Origin: Paracoccaceae bacterium Fryx2
GTDB lineage: Bacteria; Pseudomonadota; Alphaproteobacteria; Rhodobacterales; Rhodobacteraceae
NCBI GenBank assembly: GCA_032334235.1
Contig: JAVSGI010000003.1
Location: 186,001-250,000, forward strand
DNA length: 64,000 nt
Direction of reading: 5' to 3'
Position numbers and translations under genes: made by a program. The notes below the pieces were generated by a model. It searched no databases, was not told the DNA's origin, and saw only the letters and a program-made list of their open reading frames with translations. The first letter of the stretch is position 1, and the number at the start of each line of letters is the position of its first letter. Positions 44,911 to 55,128 of this stretch are shown here, piece by piece.

Positions 44911-45678
44911 TCATGCGGGCATCCCCCAGCAGCGCTCCGCCCATGGGCAGAAGCGGCATTCAAAGAAATCGCGATTTTGGGCCACACGCGGCAGCAGCTC
45001 GCCCGCGTCCGTGGCCTGTAGGATCCGCACACCGCGATCCGACATCCGCTGCGCCAGATCCGCGTCGAACGGCACCAGCTCGTGGTGCATTTCGGCGGTG
45101 TCCTTGTTGATTGCGGTGAACAGCGCTGGCGCGGCGCTAATGCCAGGCACAGTCGCCTCCATGTACGCCTGATAGACAGCGATCTGCGCGGCGTAGACCG
45201 GCTTGGACTTGGTGACGCCATCCTTGACGCAGAGCCGCCAATTCTTGGCGTTCATCGTCTTGCATTCCCAGAGTGCGGGAATGGCCAACCCCAAGCCTTC
45301 GGGGCCTGCGGCGATGATGCCATCGACATGGCCACGGATGCGCCCGCCAGCGATGGAGAAGCCGAACTGGCCACCATCGGGGCGATTGCCCTTCCGCGTG
45401 TAAAGATCGAAGCCCGCGCCGCGCAGCCATGCCACCGCCAGATCCTCAAGGACATGGCCTATGGCGAAGATGCGCAGCAGCTGGCCGCTGAAATCCTGGC
45501 CCTCGTCCTTGGGGGCATGGGTGAACTCGAACTGCAGCGCGCGTTCGCAGGCATGGCCGAGCCGCGAGCCGCCGAGATAGTCGCGCGGAGTGCGTGCAGC
45601 ATTGTCAGCAGTCAGGGTTGCGTCGACGGCGGCGTTCACCTTGTCGGCAAAGCTGGGCCTGTGATTATAGTCTAACAT
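44911..45678 (-). CDS. PD-(D/E)XK nuclease with Fe-S cluster (Cas4/RecB-like)
   Basis: 255 residues. Nuclease residues D119 (RGHVDG), E138 and K140 (WECK); likely iron-sulfur cysteines C44, C241, C244 and C250 (ERALQ... and ECRFCPWAERC). Such Cas4-like exonucleases occur in phages as recombination nucleases. Here it is paired with SSB-, Sak4-like and helicase genes, so it is probably the exonuclease of the phage recombination system rather than a CRISPR protein. Confidence 0.85.
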   Translation of the reverse strand: MLDYNHRPSFADKVNAAVDATLTADNAARTPRDYLGGSRLGHACERALQFEFTHAPKDEGQDFSGQLLRIFAIGHVLEDLAVAWLRGAGFDLYTRKGNRPDGGQFGFSIAGGRIRGHVDGIIAAGPEGLGLAIPALWECKTMNAKNWRLCVKDGVTKSKPVYAAQIAVYQAYMEATVPGISAAPALFTAINKDTAEMHHELVPFDADLAQRMSDRGVRILQATDAGELLPRVAQNRDFFECRFCPWAERCWGMPA

Positions 45679-46148
45679 CAGAAGGGGATCTCCGTATCCT
45701 TGGTGATCAGAGCCATTTCAGCGCGAAATGCTGCGACCATTGTCACCATCAGCTGTTGCATGTCGTGCTGGGTGAGCTGACCCAACTGCCGGTTCCAGCC
45801 GATGCGCTCCATCTCGGGGGCGAGCGCGCGCATGACGGCGGGCAGCACTCGCGTTTCCTCTTCGGTGAAATCGACCATGTTCAATCCTTTTTGGGCTTTG
45901 AGGGTAAAGGCCGCCTGGCAGCCCATGGAGCAAAACCAGCGGCGGGTTCGGTGAGCCGGATCAGAAAACGGTCCGGGGGACCGTTTCCCCGGCGAACGGC
46001 GCGGCTGGTGGGGATCGAACCAGCCAAACCCCTGTGTGGGAGATGTGCAAACGGCGCAAAGCAGAGGACGCGGGTGCCAGAGGCGATCTGGACCCGGCCG
46101 ATCCGGAGCCACCGGGGGCGGGGACGCGATTTGCGCGACATGGCTCAT
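45678..46148 (-). CDS. DUF6511 protein
   Basis: 156 residues. The N-terminal CAVCTSPTQGFGWFDP...RRWFCSMGCQAAF zinc-binding segment is typical of the family, and a helical C-terminus follows. Overlaps the helicase stop by 4 bp and ends at the nuclease start. Function unknown; conserved in alphaproteobacterial phage replication clusters. Confidence 0.72.
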   Translation of the reverse strand: MSHVAQIASPPPVAPDRPGPDRLWHPRPLLCAVCTSPTQGFGWFDPHQPRRSPGKRSPGPFSDPAHRTRRWFCSMGCQAAFTLKAQKGLNMVDFTEEETRVLPAVMRALAPEMERIGWNRQLGQLTQHDMQQLMVTMVAAFRAEMALITKDTEIPF

Positions 46149-47257
46149 GCGGCCCTCCGCTGGTCGGGGCCGGAGGTCATGACGAGGTGGCGGATCGCCC
46201 GTTTGTTGAAGGTAAACGTCATCAGCGCCGAAGCATGATAGCGCGTCAGGCCATAATCCTGCCGATAGGCGGGCGGCAGGTATTGCAGCTGCTTGTCCGT
46301 GGCGGCCTGTTTCAGCCAGCCACGCGTTTTGAACGCACTTTCATCGGTCTCGACCTCGTTGAGCCAATCATCGGCCTGCGCAAGGCAGACGGTCCGCTCA
46401 CCAATGCCCAGCAGGCGGGGATTTTGGCCCTTTGCGCCACCGACCGCATGCCAGCGCCCTTCCAGAAAGAAGATGCCGCCCCAGGCGTTGAACCCGTTGG
46501 CCATTAGCGCGTCATCGGCCCCAAACAGGTCGATCCAAGCAAAGCTGGACCGCTTCAAAAGGTCGATCTCGGTCATGATGAAGCCGGTCAACTCGGCGCG
46601 GCCCGTCGCCTCAGCCACGCCGTCCTCGTCAGCGCCAAGAACCTCGCCGCAGAGCGGGCATTCAAAGCAGGCCAGTGGAATGTCGGCGCAACAGGCAGGG
46701 CAGACCTTGGTTGGGGCGTCGCCAGTCTCGGTCTTGCCGTCAAGATCGACATCCTGCTCAAGCGTGCCGTGGATCAGGCTCGAGGTGCCGAAATCCAGCA
46801 CAACGCAGTCGGTCTTGATGACGCCGGGGTGTTCCTCCGGATCGATGGTGCGCAGCCCGCGCCCGACCATCTGAATCATGGTGGATTTGTAGGATGAGGG
46901 GCGCAGCAGCACGACGCAGGAGGTCGGCGGGTGATCCCAGCCTTCAGTCAAAACCGAAACGTTGACGATGACGCGAATTTCTCCGGCGGCATATGCTGCC
47001 AGAACCTGACGGCGATCCTCGCTTGGCAGATCACTGTAGCGCGTCAACCAGCATGTCCGTGACCGTCAACCACGTTGGCCGGTTTTAGGCCGCTGGGTTG
47101 GCGTATCTGGAATTGTTTTTCGCTCAGCCTTCTCCTTTGTCTGCGGATTTCGCGGAGAATGGGCGCTGATTTCGCGCGATCGTGGGCACGCGTTTCGCGC
47201 CATTCTGGGCAGTCATTTCACGGGATCGTGGGCAGGCTGGCCGACGCTTTCATGGAG

Positions 47258-48019
47258 TCAGGCTTGAACGATTTGGTCAAGCTTTTTTGTGACGGCGGAG
47301 CGCCTGCGCAGGCTTTCACCTGAGAGGGTGAGGCGGTGTGCGTTGTGAACGAGGCGGTCGAGGATGGCATCTGCGAGCGTTGGGTCGCCGATGGCTTCGT
47401 GCCACTGGTCAACGGGGAGTTGGCTTGTGACGATGGTGGAAGCGCGGCCGTGGCGGTCTTCGAGGATTTCCAGCAGGTCACGGCGCTCCGGGGCGGTGAG
47501 GACGGCGAGGCCCCAATCGTCAATGATCAGCACATCCATGCGGGCGATGGTTTTGAGGATGCGTTCATGGCGGCCATCGCCACGGGCCAGAGCAAGGGCC
47601 TCGAACATGCGCGGCGCACGTTGATAGAGGACGGGCCGCCCATCCCGGCACGCCTTGTGGCCAAGGGCGCAGGCGATCCAGCTTTTGCCCAAACCGGTCG
47701 GCCCGGTTATCAGCAGGTTCTCGTGCCGGGCGATCCAGCCGCCATCGGCAAGATGCGCCATGACACTGCGGTCAAGACCACGTGGGCTGCGCAGGTCCAG
47801 ATCCTCGACGCTGGCATCTTGGCGCAGAGCCGCAAACTTGAGCCGGGAGGCCAGTTTCTTGGTGTCGCGCTCTGCAGCCTCGCGGTCGACCAGCAGGCCG
47901 AGACGCTCTTCGAACGAGAGGGCGTCGAAGGCGGTTGACCTGCGTTGTTCTTCGAGCGCCGATGCAATGCCGGTCAGGCCGAGCGCCAACAGTCGGTCGT
48001 GGGTGGGATGGGTCAGCAT
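47258..48019 (-). CDS. istB: IS21 helper ATPase IstB (type A, copy 3)
   Basis: 253 residues, with Walker A GPTGLGKS and Walker B LIIDD. Identical to the other type A copies. Confidence 0.95.
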   Translation of the reverse strand: MLTHPTHDRLLALGLTGIASALEEQRRSTAFDALSFEERLGLLVDREAAERDTKKLASRLKFAALRQDASVEDLDLRSPRGLDRSVMAHLADGGWIARHENLLITGPTGLGKSWIACALGHKACRDGRPVLYQRAPRMFEALALARGDGRHERILKTIARMDVLIIDDWGLAVLTAPERRDLLEILEDRHGRASTIVTSQLPVDQWHEAIGDPTLADAILDRLVHNAHRLTLSGESLRRRSAVTKKLDQIVQA

Positions 48020-48031
48020 TTTAGTCCTTTC

Positions 48032-49573
48032 TCAATGGTAATAGCTGCCGCCACGAATGTTGGCGTGCTGGAGGGGGGCGACCTCTTCGGAGCCTTCCAG
48101 GAAGGCGCGATCGAGGCCGGTCTTGAGGATCGAACGAATGGAGGTGACGGTGCGGGCCCGGATGGTCACACCCCGCTGGCAGGCCGCATCAACGCGCTCC
48201 GGCCCATAGGTTTTGACCAAGGCCAGCACACCCAGGCAGGTGCGGAACCCCTGTTCAGGATGGGGGCGGTCAGCCATCACCATCTCGCAAAAGGCGGCGA
48301 CGGCGGGGCCGGTCTTGGTTGCCTGCGCCAGCATTCTGGCCGGGGTCCATTCGGCAAAGCGACGATGGGCCGATGGCATATGGTCGGCCACGGTGACATG
48401 GCTGCGCCGCCCCGGGGTGCGCACGTGGCTCGCAACCCTCTGACCACGATGGAATATCTCGACCGTCTGGCCGCTTGTGCGAACATCGACCTCTTGTTTG
48501 ATCAGCGCGAAGGGCACGGAATACCATGAGCTGTCGACCTCAACGTGATAGTCGGGTGCCACGCGGGCGCGCTTCCAGCGGGCGAAGACATAAGGTTCGG
48601 GCGGTAGGGGCTGAAGATTGGGCCGATCCAAAGTGGCAAACAGATCGGCGCGGCTGGCGCCATAGCCGCGCATCACGCGCATGTTCAACTCGTCCAGCAG
48701 CCGCCGGATCGCCACGTTCAACTCGGCCAATGAGAAGAACCGGTGGTTCCGCAGCCGCGCCAGAATCCAGCGTTGTGCCACTTGGACAGCCACTTCCACC
48801 TTCGCCTTGTCCCGGGGTTTGCGCGGCCGGGCGGGCAGAACGGCGGTGCCATAATGCGCCGCCATCTCGGCATAGGTCCGGTTCAGCCCCGGATCAAACC
48901 GGTCTGCCTTGATCACGGCGGACTTCAGATTGTCCGGAACCACCGCCTTTGGCACGCCGCCCAGAAAGGCGAACATCCGGATATGCGCGAGGATCCAATC
49001 TTCCAACCCCTCCGATGCCACCGCCTCGGCATAGGTGTGATTCGATGCCCCCATTGCCGCCACGAACAGCTTCATGGCCCGCGCTTCGCCGGTCGTGGGG
49101 TCGATCACGTCGATGGTGTCGCCGGCAAAGTCAACGAACACCTTCTCGCCGCCCACATGTGTCTGGCGCATCGTCGGGCGCACCCGACCCTTCCAAGCCT
49201 CGTAATGCGTGCAAAACCAAGTATAGGCAAAACCCCCGGGGTGCGCGGCACGGTATTCTTCCCAGAGCAGCATCCGCGTCACCCCAGGGCGGCGCAACTC
49301 GCGGTCAATCTCCGCCCAGTCGGGCACAAGCCGCTCCGCGTCCGGCACCGTGGGCGGGGCTGGAAACAAAAGAAGTTCAAGGCTGTCGTCATCGATCCCC
49401 TCCGGCAAGGGCCACGTGAGCCCGGCATGACGCGCCCGTTGGGTGTAGCTTCCGACGCTCCCCTTGCTCAGACCGAGGGAAGCGGCAATGGACCGCTCGC
49501 TCAGGCCTTGCCCAAGCTTCAATCGCAAAACATCTCGTATCCGGCGCATGTTCAATCGTCCTGTCGGCATCAA
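48032..49573 (-). CDS. istA: IS21 transposase IstA (type A, copy 3)
   Basis: 513 residues with D148, D214 and E260. Identical to copy 2 at 26428-27969. Complete and 12 bp upstream of istB. Confidence 0.95.
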   Translation of the reverse strand: MMPTGRLNMRRIRDVLRLKLGQGLSERSIAASLGLSKGSVGSYTQRARHAGLTWPLPEGIDDDSLELLLFPAPPTVPDAERLVPDWAEIDRELRRPGVTRMLLWEEYRAAHPGGFAYTWFCTHYEAWKGRVRPTMRQTHVGGEKVFVDFAGDTIDVIDPTTGEARAMKLFVAAMGASNHTYAEAVASEGLEDWILAHIRMFAFLGGVPKAVVPDNLKSAVIKADRFDPGLNRTYAEMAAHYGTAVLPARPRKPRDKAKVEVAVQVAQRWILARLRNHRFFSLAELNVAIRRLLDELNMRVMRGYGASRADLFATLDRPNLQPLPPEPYVFARWKRARVAPDYHVEVDSSWYSVPFALIKQEVDVRTSGQTVEIFHRGQRVASHVRTPGRRSHVTVADHMPSAHRRFAEWTPARMLAQATKTGPAVAAFCEMVMADRPHPEQGFRTCLGVLALVKTYGPERVDAACQRGVTIRARTVTSIRSILKTGLDRAFLEGSEEVAPLQHANIRGGSYYH

Positions 49574-49703
49574 GCCACCCCTTCATTCCTGAAGGCGCAA
49601 CTATCCTCAATTTGCCGACCAGACCTGCCCGCGATCCCGCGAAATCAGTGCCCAGCTTCACGCGAAATGACTGCCCATGATCCCGTGAAATCGATGCCCA
49701 CCA

Positions 49704-50525
49704 TCAAGCGAAACACGCACCTTTGTCCTTGTTGTCGGCGATGGTTGTCGTTGGCGGTCTGCTCAGCGCCTCTTTGTTGGAGGCGGCCGCGCGCTGGCGG
49801 AAGCTTTCGGCATTCATCTCCAGGATCGCTGCGTGATGAACCAGCCGGTCGATGGCGGCGACGGTCATCGCCTTGTCCGGGAAGATCTGGTCCCAGCCGC
49901 TGAAGGGCTGGTTGGCGGCGATGGCGATGCTGCGGCATTCGTAGCGCCGGGCGATCAGCTCGAAGAGCACGCCTGTCTCGGCCTGATCCTTGTGGGCGTA
50001 GGTGATGTCGTCGAGGATGATCAGGTCGAACTTGTCGAGCTTGGCGAGCGCGGCTTCGAGCACCAGATCGCGGCGGGCGGCCTGAAGTCGCTGCACCAGA
50101 TCGCTGGTCCGGGTATAGAACACGCGGTGTCCCCGCTCGATCAGGGCATGGCCTATCGCGCAGAGAATGTGCGTTTTGCCCGTGCCGGAATTGCCGATGG
50201 CGATCAGATTGCCGCCACCCTCCAGCCAGTCGCCGGCCGCCAAGGCCTCGATCCGGGCGCGCGGCAGGGTTGGCAGCGCCTTGAAGTCGAAGGTCGCCAG
50301 CGTCTTGCCAGCCGGTAGCTGTGCCTCGTTCATGTGGCGCTGAATGCGGCGCATGTCGCGCTCGGCCAGTTCGTATTCCGCGAGGACGGCCAGAAAGCGG
50401 GCAGCGGGCCAGCCTTCGGCATCGGCGCGGGTGGCGATGTCGGCCCAAAGCTTGTGGAAGCTGGGCAGGCGCAGCGCGGTCAGCATGCCTGGCAGCGTGT
50501 GGATGTCGATCTCGCGGGAGGTCAT
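49704..50525 (-). CDS. istB: IS21 helper ATPase IstB (type B, copy 2), C-terminus altered
   Basis: 273 residues with Walker A GNSGTGKT. Its last residues are read from the inserted IS21-A end (...DNKDKGACFA instead of ...KDKGEG). The ATPase core is intact, so the protein may still work. The start overlaps the istA stop. Confidence 0.88.
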   Translation of the reverse strand: MTSREIDIHTLPGMLTALRLPSFHKLWADIATRADAEGWPAARFLAVLAEYELAERDMRRIQRHMNEAQLPAGKTLATFDFKALPTLPRARIEALAAGDWLEGGGNLIAIGNSGTGKTHILCAIGHALIERGHRVFYTRTSDLVQRLQAARRDLVLEAALAKLDKFDLIILDDITYAHKDQAETGVLFELIARRYECRSIAIAANQPFSGWDQIFPDKAMTVAAIDRLVHHAAILEMNAESFRQRAAASNKEALSRPPTTTIADNKDKGACFA

Positions 50526-51987
50526 GCGCAGGCTCCCAGAAGGGCATCGAAGCTGTCGAGCGAGGGATGGGCGACGGTGACATCTGTCGGCAGCGCCGTT
50601 TGCTTCGGGCTCAGGCGGAGCATCAGCAGGTCAGGGTCCGGCACCCGGCCGGCGTCGAGATCGTCCGTCAGGAGATGTGCCAGTTCCGCCTCGCAGGCCC
50701 GGTCGTGGGCGATGAACAGCAGGTCGACCATGCGGCGGCAGGCGTCGCGGCGGGGCAGATCACGCTGCAGCACCTTCCAGGCCTCAGCGTATTCGGTTCG
50801 CGGGAACAGGCTGTCGCGGTAGATCGAACTCCACAGGGCTTGCGGTTTGCGCCGCAGCGCGTGGATGACGTGATGGTAGTTGATGACATGCACGCGATGG
50901 CCGTCGCCGCGACCACGCGCCCTTGTATGGCTGACGACCAGGGTGCTGCCGAGAAAGGCCTCAAGGCGATCGTCGTAAAGGTGGACCCGCAAGCGCTGCC
51001 CGATCAGCTGCGACGGGGCGCTGTAGAAGATGCTCTTGACCAGAAAGCCGCTGGTGCGGGTGACCGGAACCACGGTCTCTGTAAAGTCGGTGGTGCGCCG
51101 GGACGGCAGGGGCTTCAGATGCGCCTGTTCCGCCTGAACCGCGATCGCCCGCTGCCGGTTGCGCCGTGCCACCAGAATGTCGACGAAGCGCCGGTAGTCC
51201 TCGATGCTGGCGAAGTCGCGGCTGCCGCGCAGGATCAGCGCCTGTTCGATGGCCTTCTTCAGGTGCCGGTTCTGGGATTCCACCGCGCCGTTCTCGTGAG
51301 CCTCGCCGCGGTTGTTGCGACTGGCCTCCATGCCGTAATGGCCGACGAAGGCATTGTAGCGCGTGGTGATATCCTGGCGCTGGTCAGCCGTCAGGTTGCG
51401 GAAAGCGGCCGAGAGGCTGTCGGTGCGATGCTCCTGTGGTGCCCGCCGAGCGACCAGAGCGCCTGCTGCAGGTTCTCGGCCAGGGCCGTGAAGCTCTCCC
51501 CGCCCAGGACCACCCCGACATGCTCCCACCGGCTGTAGACCATGACGAAGTGGTAGAGCAGATGCGGGAATAGCTGGCCCGCGATCGTCACCTCCAGCTC
51601 CTCGGCATGGGTGAAGTCCGACTGGGCCATGCGGCCCGGCTCCGGCGTCTGGCGGAAGATGATGTCGCGCTCGGGTCCGTTCAGCGCCCGCCACTGCCGC
51701 ACCCGCCGTTCCAGGGTGCGCCGGATGCGGTCATCGGGGAAGGCCAGCGGATGCAGGCCCTGAAGGTGGCGCAGCAGGGTGACGGCCTGCAAGGCGCTGT
51801 CCCTCTCCAGCAAGGGAAGGATGTCGCCCTCCCAAAAGCCTTCGAGGGGATCGGCCACCGTGCGCCCGTGAACGATCTTGCGGTTCGAGGGCAGCGTCGG
51901 GTTGGCATCGAACCGTCGGGCCGTGCGCTCGCTGAACCCGGCGCGGGCGGCCGACGTGCGCTGACTGTGATATCGGAGGTCGGACAT
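50522..51987 (-). pseudogene. istA: IS21 transposase IstA (type B, copy 2), frameshifted
   Basis: Same gene as 5799-7349, but one C is missing near 51446 (GGTGCCCGCC versus GGTGCCCCGCC in copy 1). This splits it into an N-terminal frame ending at 51391 and a C-terminal frame ending at 50522. A start at 52071 is also possible. The element cannot move without help from copy 1. Confidence 0.9.
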
Positions 51988-53024
51988 GTATAATCTCAAT
52001 TGCTGGTCGTTGATGGGTTTGTAGGCCAACCCGGATCCTCCGTTTGACGGCAGAGGAACCCGGCTTACCAACCCGCAGCGACCAGCACCTTCCCCGAAAT
52101 CAATCAGGCCGGTGGGGCTGCCCTCCAGACGGGCATGCCCGTCTTCCGTTCAGCCCCACCGGCCAAGGTGGTTGTCGGCACCGGCCAAGATGGTTGTCGC
52201 GCAACAGATCACCATGAATCAGCCCGGCAGGCACGTCTGCGGCGTTGAAGGCCGCCGTGACATGGGCGGCGTGGGCGACGGTAGAACAGAACACAACCGT
52301 CTGCCGGTCACCCGCTTTCTCCTTCCAGTGGCGGATAACCTCGTCGGTGACCGGCGCGCGGTCCATGATCGACGCGACCTCTGCCATGTCGAAGTCAGCC
52401 AGCGACTTGCGCACAGTGCGCAACTTGTCCTGCACACCGACATCGATCACGAAAGTCCGCGGTGGCACCAGATGGCCCGAGGCGATCAACTCGCCCAGAC
52501 GCACCTGATCAGCGACATTATCGAAAACCTCGCGCAGGCCCGTTTTGTCGCCGCGGTTCGGGGTTGCTGTGACGCCAAAGATCCGAGCGTCAGGATTGGC
52601 ATTGCGGACATGGTCGATGATGCGGAGATAGCTTGCCGCCACCGCATGATGCGCCTCATCAATCACCAGCAGATCAAGCTGTGGCATGGCCGCGAGATTG
52701 CCGATCCGGGCCAGCGTCGGCACCATGGCGAAGGTCACCTGACCGGCCCACGCTTTGGCACTGGCATCGACCACCGACGTGGTGAGGCCCGGATTGACCC
52801 GGGCAAACTTGTCCCGGTTCTGATCGGTCAGCTCGTCGCGGTGGGCCAGCACGCAAGCCTTGGCGGCGCTGTCGCCGATCAACTCACCCGTGACCGCCGA
52901 CAGCATTATTGTTTTACCCGCGCCGGTGGGCGCGATGCCCAGCGTGTTGCCATGAGCGCCAAGCGCAGCAAGGCTGCGATCGACAAAGAGTTTCTGACGA
53001 GGGCGAAGGCGCATTGCTCTGCCC

Positions 53025-53696
53025 TCACTCGGCCCAGCTGGGACGCCCGGAAAAACCGGGTGTCGCAGGGGTTTGTGGCGTCTGGGTTTGGGGGCTGGGT
53101 GCTGCGTAGCCCGGAGCCGGGGCGGCATAGCCCTGCTGCTGCGCACTGGTTGCCGGTGCCGGGGGCTGGCCATAGCGCGGTATGGAGGCAGCCCCACCCT
53201 GCCCCATCAGCTGCGCATAATCGCGGTGGCTGGGTGTGATGGCACTGCGAACCTCGTTCTTGTCCTCGCCATTGGTGTCAGAACCGATGTCCATGCGGGC
53301 AATGAATTCGATCCCGTCCAAATCGGCAAAGCCACTGATCCGGCGGCGGGCCTGCGCATCGGTTGAGTTATCCTTGTCGCCGATGCCTCGTGCCGAGTTC
53401 AGGATGCCCTTGACTAGGCCGCGCCCGGCGTTGCCCCAATCAGGGCCCTTGGGGCTGTAAAGCCCAATCAGCGACCAGATCTTGCGCTTGGTATAGGGCC
53501 CCTCGACGACGGTATATTCGGCGTCGAGATAGACCGCGCCGGTGGCACCGCGCTTGGCATAACCGCCAGTCCAGCCCTGCGACGGATCGTCAAAGCCGCC
53601 AGGGCGGATGGTCAGGCGCACCTTGGCCAGCGTGCCCTTGGGAATCATATCGCTGTTGGAATGTGCGGAGTTGAAGTCGTTCCAGAGTCCAGTCAT
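53025..53696 (-). CDS. Phage single-strand DNA-binding-like protein
   Basis: 223 residues starting MTGLWNDFNSAHSNSDMIPKGTLAKVRLTIRPGG. A beta-rich N-terminal half (AVYLDAEYTVVEGPYTKRKIWSLIGLYS) is followed by a proline/glutamine/alanine-rich tail (APSPQTQTPQTP) and a short terminal GRPSWAE, the layout of SSB proteins. It lies directly after a Sak4-like ATPase, a pairing usual for phage recombination modules. Assignment is by layout and context. Confidence 0.65.
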   Translation of the reverse strand: MTGLWNDFNSAHSNSDMIPKGTLAKVRLTIRPGGFDDPSQGWTGGYAKRGATGAVYLDAEYTVVEGPYTKRKIWSLIGLYSPKGPDWGNAGRGLVKGILNSARGIGDKDNSTDAQARRRISGFADLDGIEFIARMDIGSDTNGEDKNEVRSAITPSHRDYAQLMGQGGAASIPRYGQPPAPATSAQQQGYAAPAPGYAAPSPQTQTPQTPATPGFSGRPSWAE

Positions 53697-53710
53697 CGGG
53701 TTTGTCCTTT

Positions 53711-54610
53711 TCAGTTTTCAGTAGAGGTGTTGGATGGGCCGGTGCTTTCGGCCACCGGGGGCGCGGGCAGCACCGGCGGTTTGAAGGTCAGGCGACGCTC
53801 AACAGGGAGCAGAGGGCCCCGGATTTTCTCCATCAGCTGACCCAAATGCGGGGGCTCCAGCAGCGAAAGACGACCTGATCGGTCCTTGGCCGGATAGCCC
53901 CAAGGGTTCAGCGTCTGGCAGACAAAGCCCCGCTGGGGCTGGCCCTTCGCATCAGGCACATCAATCATGGTGATGACCTGATCGACGATCCCGGGCAGCT
54001 CGAGGCCGGTCTTGGACCCATCAATTTGCGGCACGAAGATCTTGCGATTGAAGTCATCGAGCTTCTGGTCGAGGATCCCCACGAACCAGACGTTCTTGCC
54101 GCGTGTGTGCTGCAGGTGCGTGAGCCAGGCGATCATCTCGCGGCCATGCAGACCGTAAGCGCCCCGCACATCCGGCTTTCCGGTCTTCTCCGACAGGGCC
54201 TCTGGCTGGCCCTTGCACCACTGGAAGCAAAGCCGCCCCGCCACGGTGATCGAGTCGATGAAAACCGTGTCGTATTTACCGAGTACGGCCGGATCGCCAA
54301 ACCGACCGCAGACCTCGTTATAATGTGCCTGGCTGTAGGGCTGTTCGCCACGCAGCGCTGGATTGGGCCCGCCGATGAACACCGCGAAATCGCGGCATTC
54401 CTTCCAGGTCCGCGGGCGGATGACGTCGATGGCGAGACCCTCGATCGCCAGATCCCCAGCTTCAAGATCGAAGAACAGCGTCGTGGTCGCCATCAGCGTC
54501 CACAGCAGCGTTGTCTTGCCGATCCCGGAGGGCCCAAAGATCACGCCCTTGATGCCGCGCGTCTCGGCCATGCGCTGGTCGGCGGTGATGATGGGAAGCG
54601 CGCCAGTCAT
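53711..54610 (-). CDS. Sak4-like phage recombination ATPase
   Basis: 299 residues. Walker A GPSGIGKT (26-33), an FFDLEAGD segment and Walker B-like TVFIDSITV. Matches the phage nucleotide-binding proteins of the RecA-fold Sak4 group that promote strand annealing with SSB. The C-terminus is disordered and proline-rich. ATGA-type overlap with the upstream gene. Confidence 0.78.
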   Translation of the reverse strand: MTGALPIITADQRMAETRGIKGVIFGPSGIGKTTLLWTLMATTTLFFDLEAGDLAIEGLAIDVIRPRTWKECRDFAVFIGGPNPALRGEQPYSQAHYNEVCGRFGDPAVLGKYDTVFIDSITVAGRLCFQWCKGQPEALSEKTGKPDVRGAYGLHGREMIAWLTHLQHTRGKNVWFVGILDQKLDDFNRKIFVPQIDGSKTGLELPGIVDQVITMIDVPDAKGQPQRGFVCQTLNPWGYPAKDRSGRLSLLEPPHLGQLMEKIRGPLLPVERRLTFKPPVLPAPPVAESTGPSNTSTEN

Positions 54611-55128
54611 GACAGCACCTGCGCGCCAGCAGCCACGCCGGTCACACGTGGCGGGTGGACGGCTTCAGAGCGTCTTTCATCAGGATCGTGGGCAACAATC
54701 GCCGCGAAGAGCGTGTCGAGCCGGTCAGCCTCCGCGAGGCATTCGATGCCCTTGCGGCGCATGAAGCGGCGGGCATCGTCCAGCAAATCGGGCTCGGCGA
54801 TGAGTTCGGGGATACCAACATATTCCTGCGCACTTTCAACGAAGTAGGTCTTGGATCGCAGGGCACGAACGAGCGGTGAAAAGGTGTCGGCGATCTCCGC
54901 GAAATCCCCTTGCTCCATCGCATCGTTCTGGTTGCGCAGGATGCGCTTGACCTCAGTGATGACGCCCGTACGCAGCATCCTGAACGCCCCTTCTTGGCGC
55001 GCTTGCGCGCAGGTCTGCGGAAAGGCATCTTCCATCATGTTATCGGCGATTTTCGGTGCGTTGTTTCCAAGCTGGGAGGCGATCTCCCAGACACGTTCGG
55101 CAAAAGCCACTGTTTGGCTATTGAGCAT
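54607..55128 (-). CDS. Phage protein of unknown function
   Basis: 173 residues from the ATG at 55128 (MLNSQTVAFAERVWEIASQLGNNAPKIADNMMEDAF). All-helical. It overlaps the genes on both sides by a few bases, so it belongs to the replication/recombination operon. No family recognised. The longer frame upstream is a shadow of the previous gene. Confidence 0.62.
   Translation of the reverse strand: MLNSQTVAFAERVWEIASQLGNNAPKIADNMMEDAFPQTCAQARQEGAFRMLRTGVITEVKRILRNQNDAMEQGDFAEIADTFSPLVRALRSKTYFVESAQEYVGIPELIAEPDLLDDARRFMRRKGIECLAEADRLDTLFAAIVAHDPDERRSEAVHPPRVTGVAAGAQVLS

Larger units (their letters stand above)
47142..49719 (-). mobile_element. IS21-family element, type A, copy 3, nested in IS21-B
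   Basis: 2578 bp in reverse orientation, ends TGCGGATTTC and GAAACACGCA. Flanked by an 8-bp duplication CCTTTGTC (47134-47141, 49720-49727). Inserted near the end of the type B istB gene. Confidence 0.95.
47035..52206 (-). mobile_element. IS21-family element, type B, copy 2, carrying a nested IS21-A
   Basis: TGTAGCGCG left end at 47035, ...GCGCAACA right end at 52206, flanked by a 6-bp duplication GATCAC (47029-47034, 52207-52212). Total 5172 bp, or 2586 bp after removal of IS21-A and its 8-bp duplication, one base shorter than copy 1. The missing base is the frameshift in istA. So type B arrived first and type A jumped into it later. Confidence 0.93.
46145..53014 (-). pseudogene. DEAD/DEAH helicase, split by nested IS21 elements
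   Basis: The 5' part 53014-52207 and the 3' part 47034-46145 are separated by IS21-B copy 2. Removing one copy of the 6-bp duplication GATCAC gives an exact 563-codon frame reading ...AGLIHGD-LPSEDRRQVLAAY.... Superfamily 2 motifs are APTGAGKT (28-35), DEAH (119-122), VTATPNRGD and, in the second part, TEGWDHPPTSCVVLLRP and QMVGRGLR. A zinc-ribbon C-x2-C...C-x2-C follows. It resembles the RecG/UvsW-like helicase of phage replication modules. Now inactive. Confidence 0.92.

Noticed and set aside
44911-45678. Cas4 of a CRISPR system
   Set aside because: Fe-S/PD-(D/E)XK motifs are real, but it sits in a phage replication cluster with no array or other cas genes.
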